64,000 bases of DNA, from positions 186,001-250,000 of the forward strand of contig LT598462.1 of assembly GCA_900074745.1 (NCBI GenBank), given 5' to 3'. Both the position numbers and the translations under genes were made by a program. The notes under the pieces were generated by a model. That model did no database searches. It was not told the DNA's origin and saw only the letters and a program-made list of their open reading frames with translations. This stretch comes from Lachancea mirantina. Lineage: Eukaryota; Ascomycota; Saccharomycetes; Saccharomycetales; Saccharomycetaceae. Positions 39,060-48,611 of this stretch are shown here, piece after piece. Within the stretch, counting starts at the first letter, position 1; every line of letters begins with the position of its first letter.

Positions 39060-39508
39060 TGTTTGATACTTTATCTTCACAAGTTACAGTACAACGAGAC
39101 AAGAAACACAACAACAGACCAATTTCTGAGAGAGTAAAATGTTGAATGGTTGAGGTGGTTGTGCTGCGGAAGTATTGTCGGCTTTTTCCTCTGGGAATTT
39201 TTCGACGCGCGCCAACGGTGGCTATGTCGAATCGAGAAAAAGACCGTGACGTTTGTGAACGCATGATATTGTAGTGTACATATGGGTTTGAATACGGTTT
39301 TGGTATTTGAAGTCATGTTATGATCGCGTTTGTTTCCCAACGTCACCACTGAGGTCTTCCCTAAAAACTATCGAGATAATTCACGTCATTAATGCAAGAT
39401 TAACAATAATCAAAGACTTCGGTGTGTTTTTAAAAGAGTTACATCATCATATTTTGAAAGGTACATTGAAAACTTTGGGCATGAAAAAGATTATCACAGA
39501 CGACTAAC

Positions 39509-39618
39509 AACTTGTCGTGGCATCAAGGTGCCAAGACCAGAATCCAAAGCAAAATGCTAGTTTAACTTGTCGTGGCAGCAAGGTGCGAAGACCAGAATCC
39601 AGAGCAAAATGCTGGTTT
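39509..39618. repeat. 55-bp tandem duplication
   Basis: Two copies (39509-39563 and 39564-39618) starting AACTTGTCGTGGCA and containing GACCAGAATCCA and GCAAAATGCT, differing at a few positions. It lies just beyond the 3' end of the repeat-rich cell-wall gene. Confidence 0.85.
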
Positions 39619-39719
39619 AACGTTGGGTATCAAGTTAACGAACAAAAGTATACGATCAGGAAGAATAAGAAACAATCAAGGAAACTGGGAATCTTGTCCC
39701 CGGGAAAGCGACATAGGAC

Positions 39720-41474
39720 TCACACAATCAGCATTGGGACCAACAAGAGCAAGAAATTGGTCTTTAGAGCTACTGCCATTGCCGTAAAACTAGAGATGGC
39801 ATAAGTAGTACTGGAACCGCTGCCCGCAGCGGACGCAGTACCTTGGGCACTCTTTGATTGAGCTCCCAGCGTACTTGTTTCCAGAGGGTTGGTCGAGCCA
39901 GTGACCGCGCCGGTAGTTACACTCGCAACCGGTCCCAAATCTGTGCTTGCAGGTCCTGGTGCCTTAACAGTTTGAGTTGCTGGCACAATAGAGGCACCTG
40001 TACTTAGTATGGCGGAGCTTGGCTTAATGCCAGCGTTTGTCGCTGGGCTTGAGGACACGAATTCAGGGCATGTCGTGGTGTAAATTGTGGCTTTTCCGCT
40101 AATGGTGGTGGTCACAGTAGAAACTTTCGATGCTACAGAAATCGTCAAAACAGAAGATTGAGACTCGGGACATGTCGTAGTGTAAATCGTGACTTTTCCA
40201 CTGATGGTGTCAGTCACGGTTGAAACCTCTGGTGTAGCACCGGTAGAAGGAACCGCACTCTTTGAGCTTACAAATGTCGAGCCAGTCGACTTTGTTGTAG
40301 ACACTTCAGCAATAGGACAAGTGGTTGTGTAGATGGTCACTACGCCGCTGATTGTAGTTGTGACAACGGAAACGGTCTTTACTTGTGGAGTTACCGCGCT
40401 AGAGCTCAAAAATGTCGCCAAGGTTGAAATAGTGGAAGCGGGTGCCAAGGTCGTAGTCGATACAGTTGATGTGACTGGTGTTGAACTCAATTGCGTAGAG
40501 CCAGATGCCGAACTTGTAATTGCTGAAGGTGAGGAACTTGTGTTCGTGAATGCTGTGCTTGATGCCGAGCTCGATGGGTATGTTGACGAGGAACTAGACG
40601 AAAAGATTGAGCCGGGGCTAGAAATTGTGCCAGTACTGGAAGTGGAACCAGTGCTAGAAGTGGAACCAGTGCTAGAAGTGGAACCGGTGCTAGAAGTGGA
40701 ACCGGTGCTAGAAGTGGAACCGGTGCTAGAAGTGGAACCGGTGCTAGAAGTGGAACCGGTGCTAGAAGTGGAGCCAGTGCTAGAAGTGGAGCCAGTGCTA
40801 GAAGTGGAGCCAGTGCTAGAAGTGGAGCCAGTGCTAGAAGTGGAGCCAGTGCTAGAAGTGGAGCCAGTGCTAGAAGTGGAGCCAGTGCTAGAAGTGGAGC
40901 CGGTGCTAGAAGTGGAACCAGTGCTAGAAGTGGAGCCAGTGCTAGAAGTGGAGCCAGTGCTAGAAGTGGAGCCAGTGCTAGAAGTAGTGCTGGTTTCGCA
41001 TGAAGTTGTGGTTGAAGTAGTGGAAGTGTCGCATGGACTAGTAGTAGGCGTGGTTGTTGAGGTGGTGGAAGTGTCGCATGGACTAGTAGTAGGCGTGGTG
41101 GTTGAGGTGGTGGAAGTGTCGCATGGACTAGTAGTAGGCGTGGTGGTTGAGGTGGTGGAAGTGTCGCATGGACTAGTAGTAGGCGTGGTTGTTGAGGTGG
41201 TGGAAGTGTCGCATGGACTAGTAGTAGGCGTGGTTGTTGAGGTGGTGGAAGTGTCGCATGGACTAGTAGTAGGCGTGGTGGTTGAGGTGGTGGAAGTGTC
41301 GCATGGACTAGTAGTAGGCGTGGTGGTTGAGGTGGTGGAAGTGTCGCATGGACTAGTTGTAGGCGTGGTGGTTGAAGTGGTGGAAGTGTCGCATAAAGTA
41401 GTGGTTGGAGGTCGGATCGCAAAAGCCGCCTTATTGAGCGTGAGCGCCAAAATTAGCAAGCGAATGTAGAGCAT
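39720..41474 (-). CDS. Repeat-rich GPI-anchored cell-wall glycoprotein (mucin-like)
   Basis: 584 residues from the ATG at 41474; a TTG-started frame runs three codons further. Residues 1-20 (MLYIRLLILALTLNKAAFA) are a signal peptide and the C-terminus ends in a hydrophobic GPI signal (ALKTNFLLLLVPMLIV). Residues about 25-158 are nine 15-residue units of the type PCDTSTTSTTTPTTS, each with one Cys. Residues about 163-285 are about 20 hexapeptide units TGSTSS. Three later copies of a flocculin-like motif, TISGVVTIYTTTCP and variants, lie near residues 378, 428 and 461. The Ser/Thr content predicts heavy O-mannosylation. No lectin or other adhesin head is visible, so a structural wall or surface role is likely. 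It has no counterpart at this position in S. cerevisiae. Confidence 0.88.
   Translation of the reverse strand: MLYIRLLILALTLNKAAFAIRPPTTTLCDTSTTSTTTPTTSPCDTSTTSTTTPTTSPCDTSTTSTTTPTTSPCDTSTTSTTTPTTSPCDTSTTSTTTPTTSPCDTSTTSTTTPTTSPCDTSTTSTTTPTTSPCDTSTTSTTTPTTSPCDTSTTSTTTSCETSTTSSTGSTSSTGSTSSTGSTSSTGSTSSTGSTSSTGSTSSTGSTSSTGSTSSTGSTSSTGSTSSTGSTSSTGSTSSTGSTSSTGSTSSTGSTSSTGSTSSTGSTSSTGSTSSTGSTSSTGTISSPGSIFSSSSSSTYPSSSASSTAFTNTSSSPSAITSSASGSTQLSSTPVTSTVSTTTLAPASTISTLATFLSSSAVTPQVKTVSVVTTTISGVVTIYTTTCPIAEVSTTKSTGSTFVSSKSAVPSTGATPEVSTVTDTISGKVTIYTTTCPESQSSVLTISVASKVSTVTTTISGKATIYTTTCPEFVSSSPATNAGIKPSSAILSTGASIVPATQTVKAPGPASTDLGPVASVTTGAVTGSTNPLETSTLGAQSKSAQGTASAAGSGSSTTYAISSFTAMAVALKTNFLLLLVPMLIV
40626..40990. 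repeat. 18-bp minisatellite (about 20 units) in the cell-wall gene
   Basis: Units of the form GTGCTAGAAGTGGARCCR on the plus strand encode TGSTSS on the minus strand. Units differ mainly at the third codon positions, as expected for expansion by slippage or unequal exchange. Confidence 0.95.
40995..41395. repeat. 45-bp minisatellite (nine units) in the cell-wall gene
   Basis: The landmark GTGTCGCAT recurs with a 45-bp period nine times (last copy ends GTGTCGCATAAAG). Units are nearly identical, suggesting recent homogenisation. Confidence 0.95.
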
Positions 41475-43236
41475 AGAAGCCAAGTCCGAAGCAATTAGTT
41501 GCTCGCGGTTACTAAAGTGTCAGTTAGGATAATCAGCAACAATTACTATCCTGAATTTATAGCGGGTTGACCATAAGGATTGGCTTCATACCTTGCTCTC
41601 ACCTTGACAGCCCCCGAAAACTTGAGCGGGCCTAGAACGTTGCATGTGCCTTCACTTACGAAGGTAGACTTTAGTGATTTGATCGTCCACCAGATTTCCA
41701 AATCAACGCAGGCAAAACCTCATAAGTGCTTTCCGAGAGAAATTGCTTCCTAAATTGTACGCGAGGAAGAACATACAGGGCTAAGGCCTCGCCCATGCCA
41801 AATGAGGTCAATGCATATGATAGAGGGTCCTCAGATACAGAGCCTATGCTTTTTTTGATCGATTACGTCTTCTAGACTCCGAAAAGATACATGCATTATT
41901 GACTAGATTGCTTGCATCTCGTCGCGGCTATGGTGGTGTCGTCACTAGGAATGATCTTGCATGAAATTGAGAGATTGCGATATTCCATTCGCAGTTCCAG
42001 ACTTGGGGTTTGCTACGGTTCGCAGAAATTTACATCGAACAGTCGCTTAGAGTGCGCAAAACTTGGTAGCGCTATCAATTCTACACGCCACGGGTACTGA
42101 TCACTGGCGTTTCTATTACAAGTGGGTCCTGCGCTTAGCGTCTTGAAATATGGTTGGTTCAGATGACTTTCGTCACAACAGGCACGAACCAGGCAAACAA
42201 CCATACAATGTAAGAAAAACGACGGTTGTCATTTTAATTCATGCATGAATTTATATGCATCGTCAAAATTAGGCAAGAAAAAATTCCACCTGCAGGAATT
42301 AACAGAAATTTACGTCCATGAAGTAATTACATCTGCAGGAACTGACCTACTTTGCATCCCTAATCGAGTTGCTTTTACTTGATCTGTTATTGGCAACGTC
42401 GATATATTCATCACAAGAACAAGACATCTTCCTTCGCATTTCCAGATCTCGGAGTAAATAGGCCAAGAAGGGTATTGATCGGTTTTGTTCTGATTTTCCA
42501 CCATTATGCTGTGCACGAACAAGAGTTGAACGGTCACCTGCTCCCCATCGCCCTGTGATGATTAGTGAGGTTATGATTGCCTTTTTTTCAGGAACTTGCC
42601 AATATTAATCAGAACCCTGAGTTTTGACGTATGGTGGGGTCTCAGTGTGCGTGGAACGTTTGCACGAAAAATGATCTTCAAAGGTGCAGATGAGAAGCCG
42701 TTGGGCTTCTCTCTGGAACCACTTGTTTTTCCCCTTTTGCAACGAGTTGGTGGGACTTGCGACTGAGACTTCGAAATAAAAATTTTGCACCAGCAAGATT
42801 GAAAAAAGTGCAAGTAGACGGTTGTCACGGAGCACCCTTGATCAGCTGTTTTGAATCAAGCTCATGCGTGTCTGACTCATAGTCCGCATTTTCTCTTCCA
42901 CCAAGAAGGCTAAAGGAGAGTGTTCGGCGGGCTACCCTTTTTTTCGCCAAATCTGTAGAAATCTTAGACACCATTCTCACAGAATCATGACTCCCCGGTT
43001 ACCTTTCTCTAATGAAGACCTTTGTCTCGAAGTCCTTTAAACGTTACCCAGTGCTTTTTTACTTGAAGTTCCGCCGCTTTTTCAATATCGGCAGCGTGAT
43101 CAACAATCGGAAGAGAAAAATAAACCTTCGATGCAAACATTCAATTTCTCCGCAAGAAAACGACTTATAATCTGATTCGAGTGTTATCTTCAAAGCCAAC
43201 TTTGCATTTAAAGTCAAAGAAATCAAAGCAAAAACA
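41475..43236. other. Large gap between the cell-wall gene and IDP1
   Basis: About 1.76 kb, the longest gap in the window, serving as promoter for both flanking genes. Short frames at 41912-42100, 42310-42537 and 42571-42828 show no recognisable features. No tRNA, LTR or remnant of CST9 could be identified by eye. Confidence 0.55.
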
Positions 43237-44496
43237 ATGAATTTGAAGAGAGCCCTAAGTACGCTCACCAAAGTGAAGGTCAAAACTCCTATTGTAGAAC
43301 TGGATGGAGATGAAATGACCCGCATAATCTGGGATCGTATCAAGTCGCGTTTGATCTTACCATACGTCGATGTAGACTTGAAGTACTTCGACCTAAGCAT
43401 AACGTCTCGTGATAAGACAGATGATAGAGTGACCCACGATGCTGCAAATGCCATCAAACAGTATGGCGTGGGGATCAAATGTGCGACAATAACTCCTGAT
43501 GAGGCGCGAGTCGAAGAGTTTGGTCTTAAAAAGATGTGGAAATCGCCTAATGGAACAATCCGCAATATTCTCGGAGGAACAGTGTTTCGCGAACCCATTG
43601 TGATTCCCAGAATTCCGCGTTTGGTGCCCGGGTGGGAGAAACCTATTATAATTGGCAGACACGCTCATGGGGATCAATACAAAGCCACTGATTATGTCGT
43701 ACCTGAAGCGGGTAAGTTGGAACTTGTATATCGTCCGGCAGATGGTTCGAGGCCGAAGACAATGGAGGTGTACGATTTCAAGGGTCCCGGTGTAGCACTT
43801 GCCATGTACAACACAGATGACTCCATTCGCGGATTTGCGCATGCTTCTTTCAAGCTTGCCATTTCGAAGAAATTGAACCTCTTTCTGTCTACCAAGAACA
43901 CCATTTTAAAGAAATACGATGGCCGCTTCAAAGACATTTTCCAAGAGGTGTACGAAAAGAAATATCGCCAACAGTTTGAAGAAAGCGGTATCTACTACGA
44001 GCACAGACTCATCGATGATATGGTTGCACAGATGGTCAAATCAAAGGGTGGGTTCATTATGGCTCTCAAGAATTACGATGGAGATGTCCAATCTGACATT
44101 GTAGCTCAGGGCTTTGGCTCTCTGGGGCTTATGACTTCAGTGTTGGTCACTCCTGATGGGAAGACCTTTGAAAGCGAGGCCGCCCACGGAACCGTGACAA
44201 GACACTTCAGACAGCATCAACAAGGAAAAGAAACTTCGACCAATTCAATCGCGTCTATATTCGCATGGACCAGGGGTCTTTCCAAACGTGGTGAGTTGGA
44301 TTCTACTCCAGACGTTGTGAAGTTCTCCCAAATGCTTGAATCCGCCACGATTGGGACCGTCCAAGAGGATGGAATTATGACTAAAGATCTTGCACTTGCT
44401 TGCGGGAAACAGGACCGCTCTGCCTACGTTACTACGAACGAATTCTTGGAAGCAGTTGAAAGACGGCTTAAGCAGCAACTGCAGACAGTTGACTAA
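43237..44496 (+). CDS. IDP1: Mitochondrial NADP-dependent isocitrate dehydrogenase
   Basis: 419 residues from the ATG at 43237 (S. cerevisiae Idp1 428). Converts isocitrate to 2-oxoglutarate with reduction of NADP. A short basic N-terminus ([20 protein letters not shown]) resembles a mitochondrial presequence, followed by the enzyme core [17 protein letters not shown]. Substrate and metal residues are recognisable in [44 protein letters not shown] and [20 protein letters not shown]. Coenzyme-site motif [20 protein letters not shown] is intact. The presequence is somewhat shorter than in S. cerevisiae. The peroxisomal and cytosolic isozymes lack such an extension. Position YDL066W. Confidence 0.95.
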   Translation: MNLKRALSTLTKVKVKTPIVELDGDEMTRIIWDRIKSRLILPYVDVDLKYFDLSITSRDKTDDRVTHDAANAIKQYGVGIKCATITPDEARVEEFGLKKMWKSPNGTIRNILGGTVFREPIVIPRIPRLVPGWEKPIIIGRHAHGDQYKATDYVVPEAGKLELVYRPADGSRPKTMEVYDFKGPGVALAMYNTDDSIRGFAHASFKLAISKKLNLFLSTKNTILKKYDGRFKDIFQEVYEKKYRQQFEESGIYYEHRLIDDMVAQMVKSKGGFIMALKNYDGDVQSDIVAQGFGSLGLMTSVLVTPDGKTFESEAAHGTVTRHFRQHQQGKETSTNSIASIFAWTRGLSKRGELDSTPDVVKFSQMLESATIGTVQEDGIMTKDLALACGKQDRSAYVTTNEFLEAVERRLKQQLQTVD

Positions 44497-44572
44497 AAAT
44501 CATCTTCAATTCGTCTATGAACAAGGCTGCAACACTATATACAAGTACCCTGGCACGTCTTGCCTCACTCAT

Positions 44573-44791
44573 TCATGACCTATGCCCTGTGAATGTTTTC
44601 TCTCTCTTCCTTTCACCCCTCTCTAACAGCTCCCATAACCAATATAAGCTATAGTACGTGCCCACACACAGAGCTACGGATTTCATTGTCAATTTGCCCC
44701 ACCGCCTGTACAAAAGCGCATGAGGCGAGACGGGCGCTGTATTACCTGCATTTTTAGCTCCTGTTTGCAATGCCCGCAAAGACAACCTCAT
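44573..44791 (-). CDS. Candidate mitochondrial single-span microprotein (72 aa)
   Basis: ATG at 44791, stop at 44573. The first 35 residues (MRLSLRALQTGAKNAGNTAP and following) contain Arg/Lys and no acid, as in a mitochondrial presequence. One hydrophobic helix follows (MKSVALCVGTYYSLYWLWEL), then a charged tail. That layout matches small inner-membrane proteins. The frame is open upstream to 44974 but without such character. I do not recognise a named homologue. It lies between two mitochondrial genes, IDP1 and ATP10, in a 579-bp gap. A chance frame is possible. Confidence 0.45.
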   Translation of the reverse strand: MRLSLRALQTGAKNAGNTAPVSPHALLYRRWGKLTMKSVALCVGTYYSLYWLWELLERGERKREKTFTGHRS

Positions 44792-45075
44792 TGGGATATT
44801 GCTAGGTTGATGATGGGCAGTGAGTCCTGACCGATAAAATCCGCATGAGCTTCCCCGAAATTCAAATAGGAAAAGCGATTCGTAGAAATTGATCCCGTCA
44901 TCATCTAATTTACAGGTTTGATGGCACAATGGCACGGTGCGTCTCCATACGTTTCTGTTCGCTCTTTCAAACATGCTCCCAAGTCTTTACCATGGTTTCG
45001 AGCAATAATCGGGATTGTGGCGCTTTCACGACACAACACATGACAACCGCCATCCCAAACCATCTCATAGCCACA

Positions 45076-45903
45076 TCATGGCTTCGAACATTCTTTGACA
45101 ACGCCCTTGACACAATTCGAGAATAACTCCCGGTCTTTGTCGTCCGCCCCACCGCATGCCATCCATCTGATCTTCAGATCTGGATCCACAACAAAAATGT
45201 AACTCGTGAATAAATTGTTCATTTGAAGCTTGTCGCGCGTCTCAAACGGCAGTTGGTCGCGACGACATATGAAATAACGATCGTGTCGCTCACCAGGAAC
45301 GTACTGTCGAAGCGATGCCAACGACAACTTTACGATCAGCGATTTCAAGAAATTTTCAGTTAAATTGACCTCGACGATTTGTGCGCCCCGGAATCCGTCC
45401 TCACATTGCAAATAGTTTTTCCCATCATGCTCAAAATATGACCTGCCTAACGTTTCTCCGACCTCACTTGTGAAAGCACGCACAACCGAAACTTTCCCAC
45501 GTAAACTGTCCTCCACGTTCTGGGTTTTGCTGTCAGCCAGAGAACGGCCTTGGATGTGCGGGAAGTAAAGCGCCTTGTCTTGACGCCAATACGACGCAGG
45601 TGACAAGAAAAGCTTGCCTTTCGTCTTTCTAAAGGTGTAGACATCGTAAAATCCACCCCGGCTAAATTCCACCTCCAATTCTCTGGCTCTTTCGCTCGTC
45701 TTAGCATCATTGAACATATCCTTGAAACTGTTACCCTCACGGTATCTGGTTGAAGCCCTCGGTGCCACATCAAGCCCAACAGGCTTCAAGAGCTCTTTCA
45801 CAACGTGCTCCTTCGGTGCAGTGTTATTGACATGTTGTTGCAGCTTTTTCAAAAACAAATGCCGCGAAGAACCGCTGAACGATCTTTGACAGATTTTGAT
45901 CAT
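45076..45903 (-). CDS. ATP10: ATP synthase assembly factor Atp10
   Basis: 275 residues from the ATG at 45903 (S. cerevisiae 279). Inner-membrane protein that chaperones subunit 6 during assembly of the Fo sector. The N-terminus MIKICQRSFSGSSRHLFLKK is a likely presequence. Family features include FLSPASYWRQDKALYFPHIQ, GKVSVVRAFTSEVGETLGRSY, and YIFVVDPDLKIRWMACGGAD close to the C-terminus. No other domain is expected. It is divergent from ART10 across 379 bp. Position YLR393W. Confidence 0.94.
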   Translation of the reverse strand: MIKICQRSFSGSSRHLFLKKLQQHVNNTAPKEHVVKELLKPVGLDVAPRASTRYREGNSFKDMFNDAKTSERARELEVEFSRGGFYDVYTFRKTKGKLFLSPASYWRQDKALYFPHIQGRSLADSKTQNVEDSLRGKVSVVRAFTSEVGETLGRSYFEHDGKNYLQCEDGFRGAQIVEVNLTENFLKSLIVKLSLASLRQYVPGERHDRYFICRRDQLPFETRDKLQMNNLFTSYIFVVDPDLKIRWMACGGADDKDRELFSNCVKGVVKECSKP

Positions 45904-46282
45904 TGTTTTGACACCTCAATTGGTCCTGATTCGTTATTTGTCCAGAGAGATGGTCGGGTTGATGGATGGTTGATTCAAGTCCGATTCATCTCTAAGGTCC
46001 CAGTTTCGTACTAAAGTATCATCATTAATTTCAGAATTTTGGTAAGGTATTTTTCAACAAATAAGGGACGTTTTAAGATGATGATTATCTTGTCACGCGT
46101 AATTCACAAAACTCGAGTGTACAAGAAGTCACTACGATTGAAGTTTGAACTTGATTTTGAATACGAAATAATCCCTGATTTTCATTCATTTCGGTCCATT
46201 GCATGATTTTGCGCTTTTCAAGCACAAAAAACGACCAAAATCTCATGATTTTAAGCCGAATTTTATCTCCCAATGAAGAACT
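45904..46282. other. ATP10-ART10 bidirectional promoter region
   Basis: 379 bp of AT-rich DNA. No gene or confident motif seen. Confidence 0.5.
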
Positions 46283-47593
46283 ATGCCAGAGTTGATTTCG
46301 AAAGCCCTTAAAATATCTCAATTGGATATCAAGATAGAATTCAAACCGCCGGCTAACGGAGATTTTTTTACATCCAATGAACTCATTACCGGAAGGGTAG
46401 TTGTGTCGCTACCAAGATCAACAGCTGTCCAAAGTGTCACTGTCACTTTGCGAGGTCTGTGCCGGACCCTGAACCCCGGCAGAGAAAAACACATGAGTGG
46501 AATGGACGCTACCAATATCAACATTCAATACGTCAATACCTTTACCTGTCATTTCCCTATTTTGGAGTCCAAGACACTTTTCCCACCTCAAAATGTCACT
46601 GACGCAATAAGTGCTGCGCCTAAGAAGGGGTACACGCTTGCCGGAGGTGAACACAGTTTTGACTTTGCATTTCTTATTCCTGCTCAAGCACGCCCTTTCC
46701 AGAAAGGACTGAATGACGATAGGCCGAGCGATAAAGATGAAGACATGACACCACCCAGTTTCAATAGCTATTACGGTAAAGATGCAAAGGACCCAAAAGG
46801 TTCCTTACCAGATTATAACAAAAACTCAGAAATAAGCTACTATCTGAAGGCGGAATTAATTTTAGGCAAAACTTTGTTGCGAACTTTTACGCCCTCACCT
46901 TCGAGACTTGAAATATACGAACCATTTGGATACATTCCAGACGTCGACTCCAAGCTAAATGAGATATTTAGTGGGGGTTGCGTGGTCGAAAGCGACCGCA
47001 AATTCAAGTTGAAGGGCAATGCCACTCTGAGTATGGAATTGAGGCCCACTTCGTGGGGCCTTCTGTGTCGTGAAGACAGATTATTTACCAGTGAATCTGG
47101 GAAATTTGACAAATTGTACTTGAGAGTTTCTGGGAATTTGAAAGAGTCTTTACAAGTCAAGTTGAAGCACATAAGGCTAGTCTTGATTGAAGTTACGTCA
47201 TATGCGCTGAAGGGTCTCACAACGTCTTCATTGAAGAGAGCACTGCTGTTGCAAGAGGACTTAAATTTAGCAAAGCTAGCCAAAAAAATTTCAGCTGGCT
47301 CTCAAGAAGCGGTGCTAGACTTGTCCGATGTCCCGAAGTTGAGCGATTTCAGGTTCAATCACGACGACATTCAAATAAGAGGTAATCGTATCTACAGTTT
47401 TGAGAGCTGCGGAGTCGACCGGAAATTCCAGTTCGAAATGACTTTAGCGCTGGAGATCAATGGTCAGCCTTGGGAAACTAAAATAAAGACCTTCCACACA
47501 GATGTTCATTGCCAAGCCGCCAACAAGACCGGCCAACTGCCAACATATGAATCCTCTAGCAAACCCCCTGAATACGCAGCCGAACATTCATGA
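46283..47593 (+). CDS. ART10: Alpha-arrestin Art10 (Rsp5 adaptor)
   Basis: 436 residues from the ATG at 46283 (S. cerevisiae Art10 518). Alpha-arrestins recruit the ubiquitin ligase Rsp5 to membrane cargo for endocytosis. The arrestin N-domain begins with LDIKIEFKPPANGDFFTSNE and LITGRVVVSLPRSTAVQSVT; the second arrestin fold includes GNATLSMELRPTSWGLLCRE. The tail carries PPEY, a PPxY motif for Rsp5 WW domains, within the last 10 residues, and LPTY just before it. The protein is shorter than its S. cerevisiae counterpart. Position YLR392C, convergent with CCW14. Confidence 0.88.
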   Translation: MPELISKALKISQLDIKIEFKPPANGDFFTSNELITGRVVVSLPRSTAVQSVTVTLRGLCRTLNPGREKHMSGMDATNINIQYVNTFTCHFPILESKTLFPPQNVTDAISAAPKKGYTLAGGEHSFDFAFLIPAQARPFQKGLNDDRPSDKDEDMTPPSFNSYYGKDAKDPKGSLPDYNKNSEISYYLKAELILGKTLLRTFTPSPSRLEIYEPFGYIPDVDSKLNEIFSGGCVVESDRKFKLKGNATLSMELRPTSWGLLCREDRLFTSESGKFDKLYLRVSGNLKESLQVKLKHIRLVLIEVTSYALKGLTTSSLKRALLLQEDLNLAKLAKKISAGSQEAVLDLSDVPKLSDFRFNHDDIQIRGNRIYSFESCGVDRKFQFEMTLALEINGQPWETKIKTFHTDVHCQAANKTGQLPTYESSSKPPEYAAEHS

Positions 47594-47948
47594 AGGATGG
47601 TTTTGCTGAATGCCTTTATTATCAAGATGTGATGTCTTGATGCCGTAACTTGACTATGATGTAATTTGTTATCTAAGATCGACGAATGAATGACCATCTA
47701 ATGAATTATCACCTAACGAAAGAGTATGACATGCTTCAAGCAGCACCGTTCGAGGGTTCGACTAAACAATGCAATTGTGGTTCAATTGAAATTTCCTTAG
47801 AACTCTAAATTTTTGGCGAATGAGAGGTGCCAAAATTGCTGCTAGTGGGCTCCGAATAGAATTGCCCAGCTAGGGTCAGCAACGACTATATTGTATATAT
47901 TTTAAATTTGCATAGGGTATCTTGGCTTAAGTCCACTGGTCACAGTGC
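47594..47948. other. Spacer between ART10 and CCW14 3' ends
   Basis: 355 bp, AT-rich. A TTCGA-containing stretch near 47750 recalls a tRNA T-loop but has no pairing stem. Nothing supported. Confidence 0.5.
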
Positions 47949-48611
47949 TTAGAGTAGCAAACCAACCGCTGCGACTAGACCACCGACAATACCAGTGCCA
48001 ACGTCCAAAGCGTTGGCTCCACCCTCGCTTTGAGAAATAATCGAAATTTGCGAAAAGGAAGAAGAGGAGGAGGATTGAGCAATGGAGGAAGAAGTTTTCA
48101 AAGTTGTTTGAGAAGAAGAAGAGGATGTGAAATAAGTAGGAGAAGAGGAGGAGAAGGACGTAGAAGACGAAGTTGAAGAAGAAGGTGGGTCGATGGAAGA
48201 TTCCGAAGAAGAGGAGGAAGATGGGGATGCCGAACTCGAGGAGGAGGAGGACGAAGAGAAGGAAGAAGAGCTAGAAGAAGCAGAGGAAGAGCTTGAGGAA
48301 GCAGAGGAAGAGCTCGAGGAAGCAGACGATGACAATGAGCTCACAGAGGCGTTCTGCTCCTTGCAAGAAGAAGTGAACGACTCGTAAGCACTGTCAGCAT
48401 CACCGTTGGGGCAGGTCGATTGCAGACATTGTTCTAAATCACTGCTTTCGGACTGACAGATGCAACCGATCTGGTTCATGGAGCTGCACTGAGAAGAGCC
48501 CTTCGTAACCTGAGCAACGCAGGCCAAAAGACAAGCTGGTGGAGCTGCAGAAACACCTGAAATGAAAACGGCAGCGGAAACGAGCGCAGACAACGTTAGA
48601 GAAGCGTGCAT
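47949..48611 (-). CDS. CCW14: CFEM-domain GPI cell-wall protein Ccw14-like
   Basis: 220 residues from the ATG at 48611. A signal peptide (residues 1-22, ending VSA) precedes a CFEM domain whose eight cysteines are all present: CLLAC, then C, CIC, C, C and C within residues about 27-80. A Ser-rich stalk of about 100 residues follows, then a C-terminal hydrophobic GPI signal (GGLVAAVGLLL). Ccw14 is a covalently linked inner-layer wall glycoprotein. The stalk is encoded by GAAGAGG-type repeats that leave a long purine run on the plus strand. Position YLR390W-A. Confidence 0.92.
   Translation of the reverse strand: MHASLTLSALVSAAVFISGVSAAPPACLLACVAQVTKGSSQCSSMNQIGCICQSESSDLEQCLQSTCPNGDADSAYESFTSSCKEQNASVSSLSSSASSSSSSASSSSSSASSSSSSFSSSSSSSSSASPSSSSSSESSIDPPSSSTSSSTSFSSSSPTYFTSSSSSQTTLKTSSSIAQSSSSSSFSQISIISQSEGGANALDVGTGIVGGLVAAVGLLL

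Larger units (their letters stand above)
38767..39719. other. COX8-cell-wall-gene intergenic region
   Basis: About 950 bp between two 3' ends. No gene is supported. It contains a run of 12 G at 39048-39059 and a 55-bp imperfect tandem duplication at 39509-39618. S. cerevisiae has CST9 next to COX8; no RING or coiled-coil protein is encoded here. Confidence 0.6.

Noticed and set aside
40333-41469. 378-codon open frame antisense to the cell-wall gene (VLEVEP and VSHGLVVGVV repeats)
   Set aside because: It is the mirror of the minisatellites, which lack stops in several frames. The sense strand has the signal peptide and GPI signal.
44792-44974. N-terminal half of the long frame upstream of the candidate microprotein
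   Set aside because: Cys- and aromatic-rich without pattern; the mitochondrial-type sequence begins only at the internal Met.
47740-47780. Possible tRNA T-loop (GGGTTCGACT)
   Set aside because: The five-base T-stem does not pair and no D-arm or anticodon arm lies upstream.
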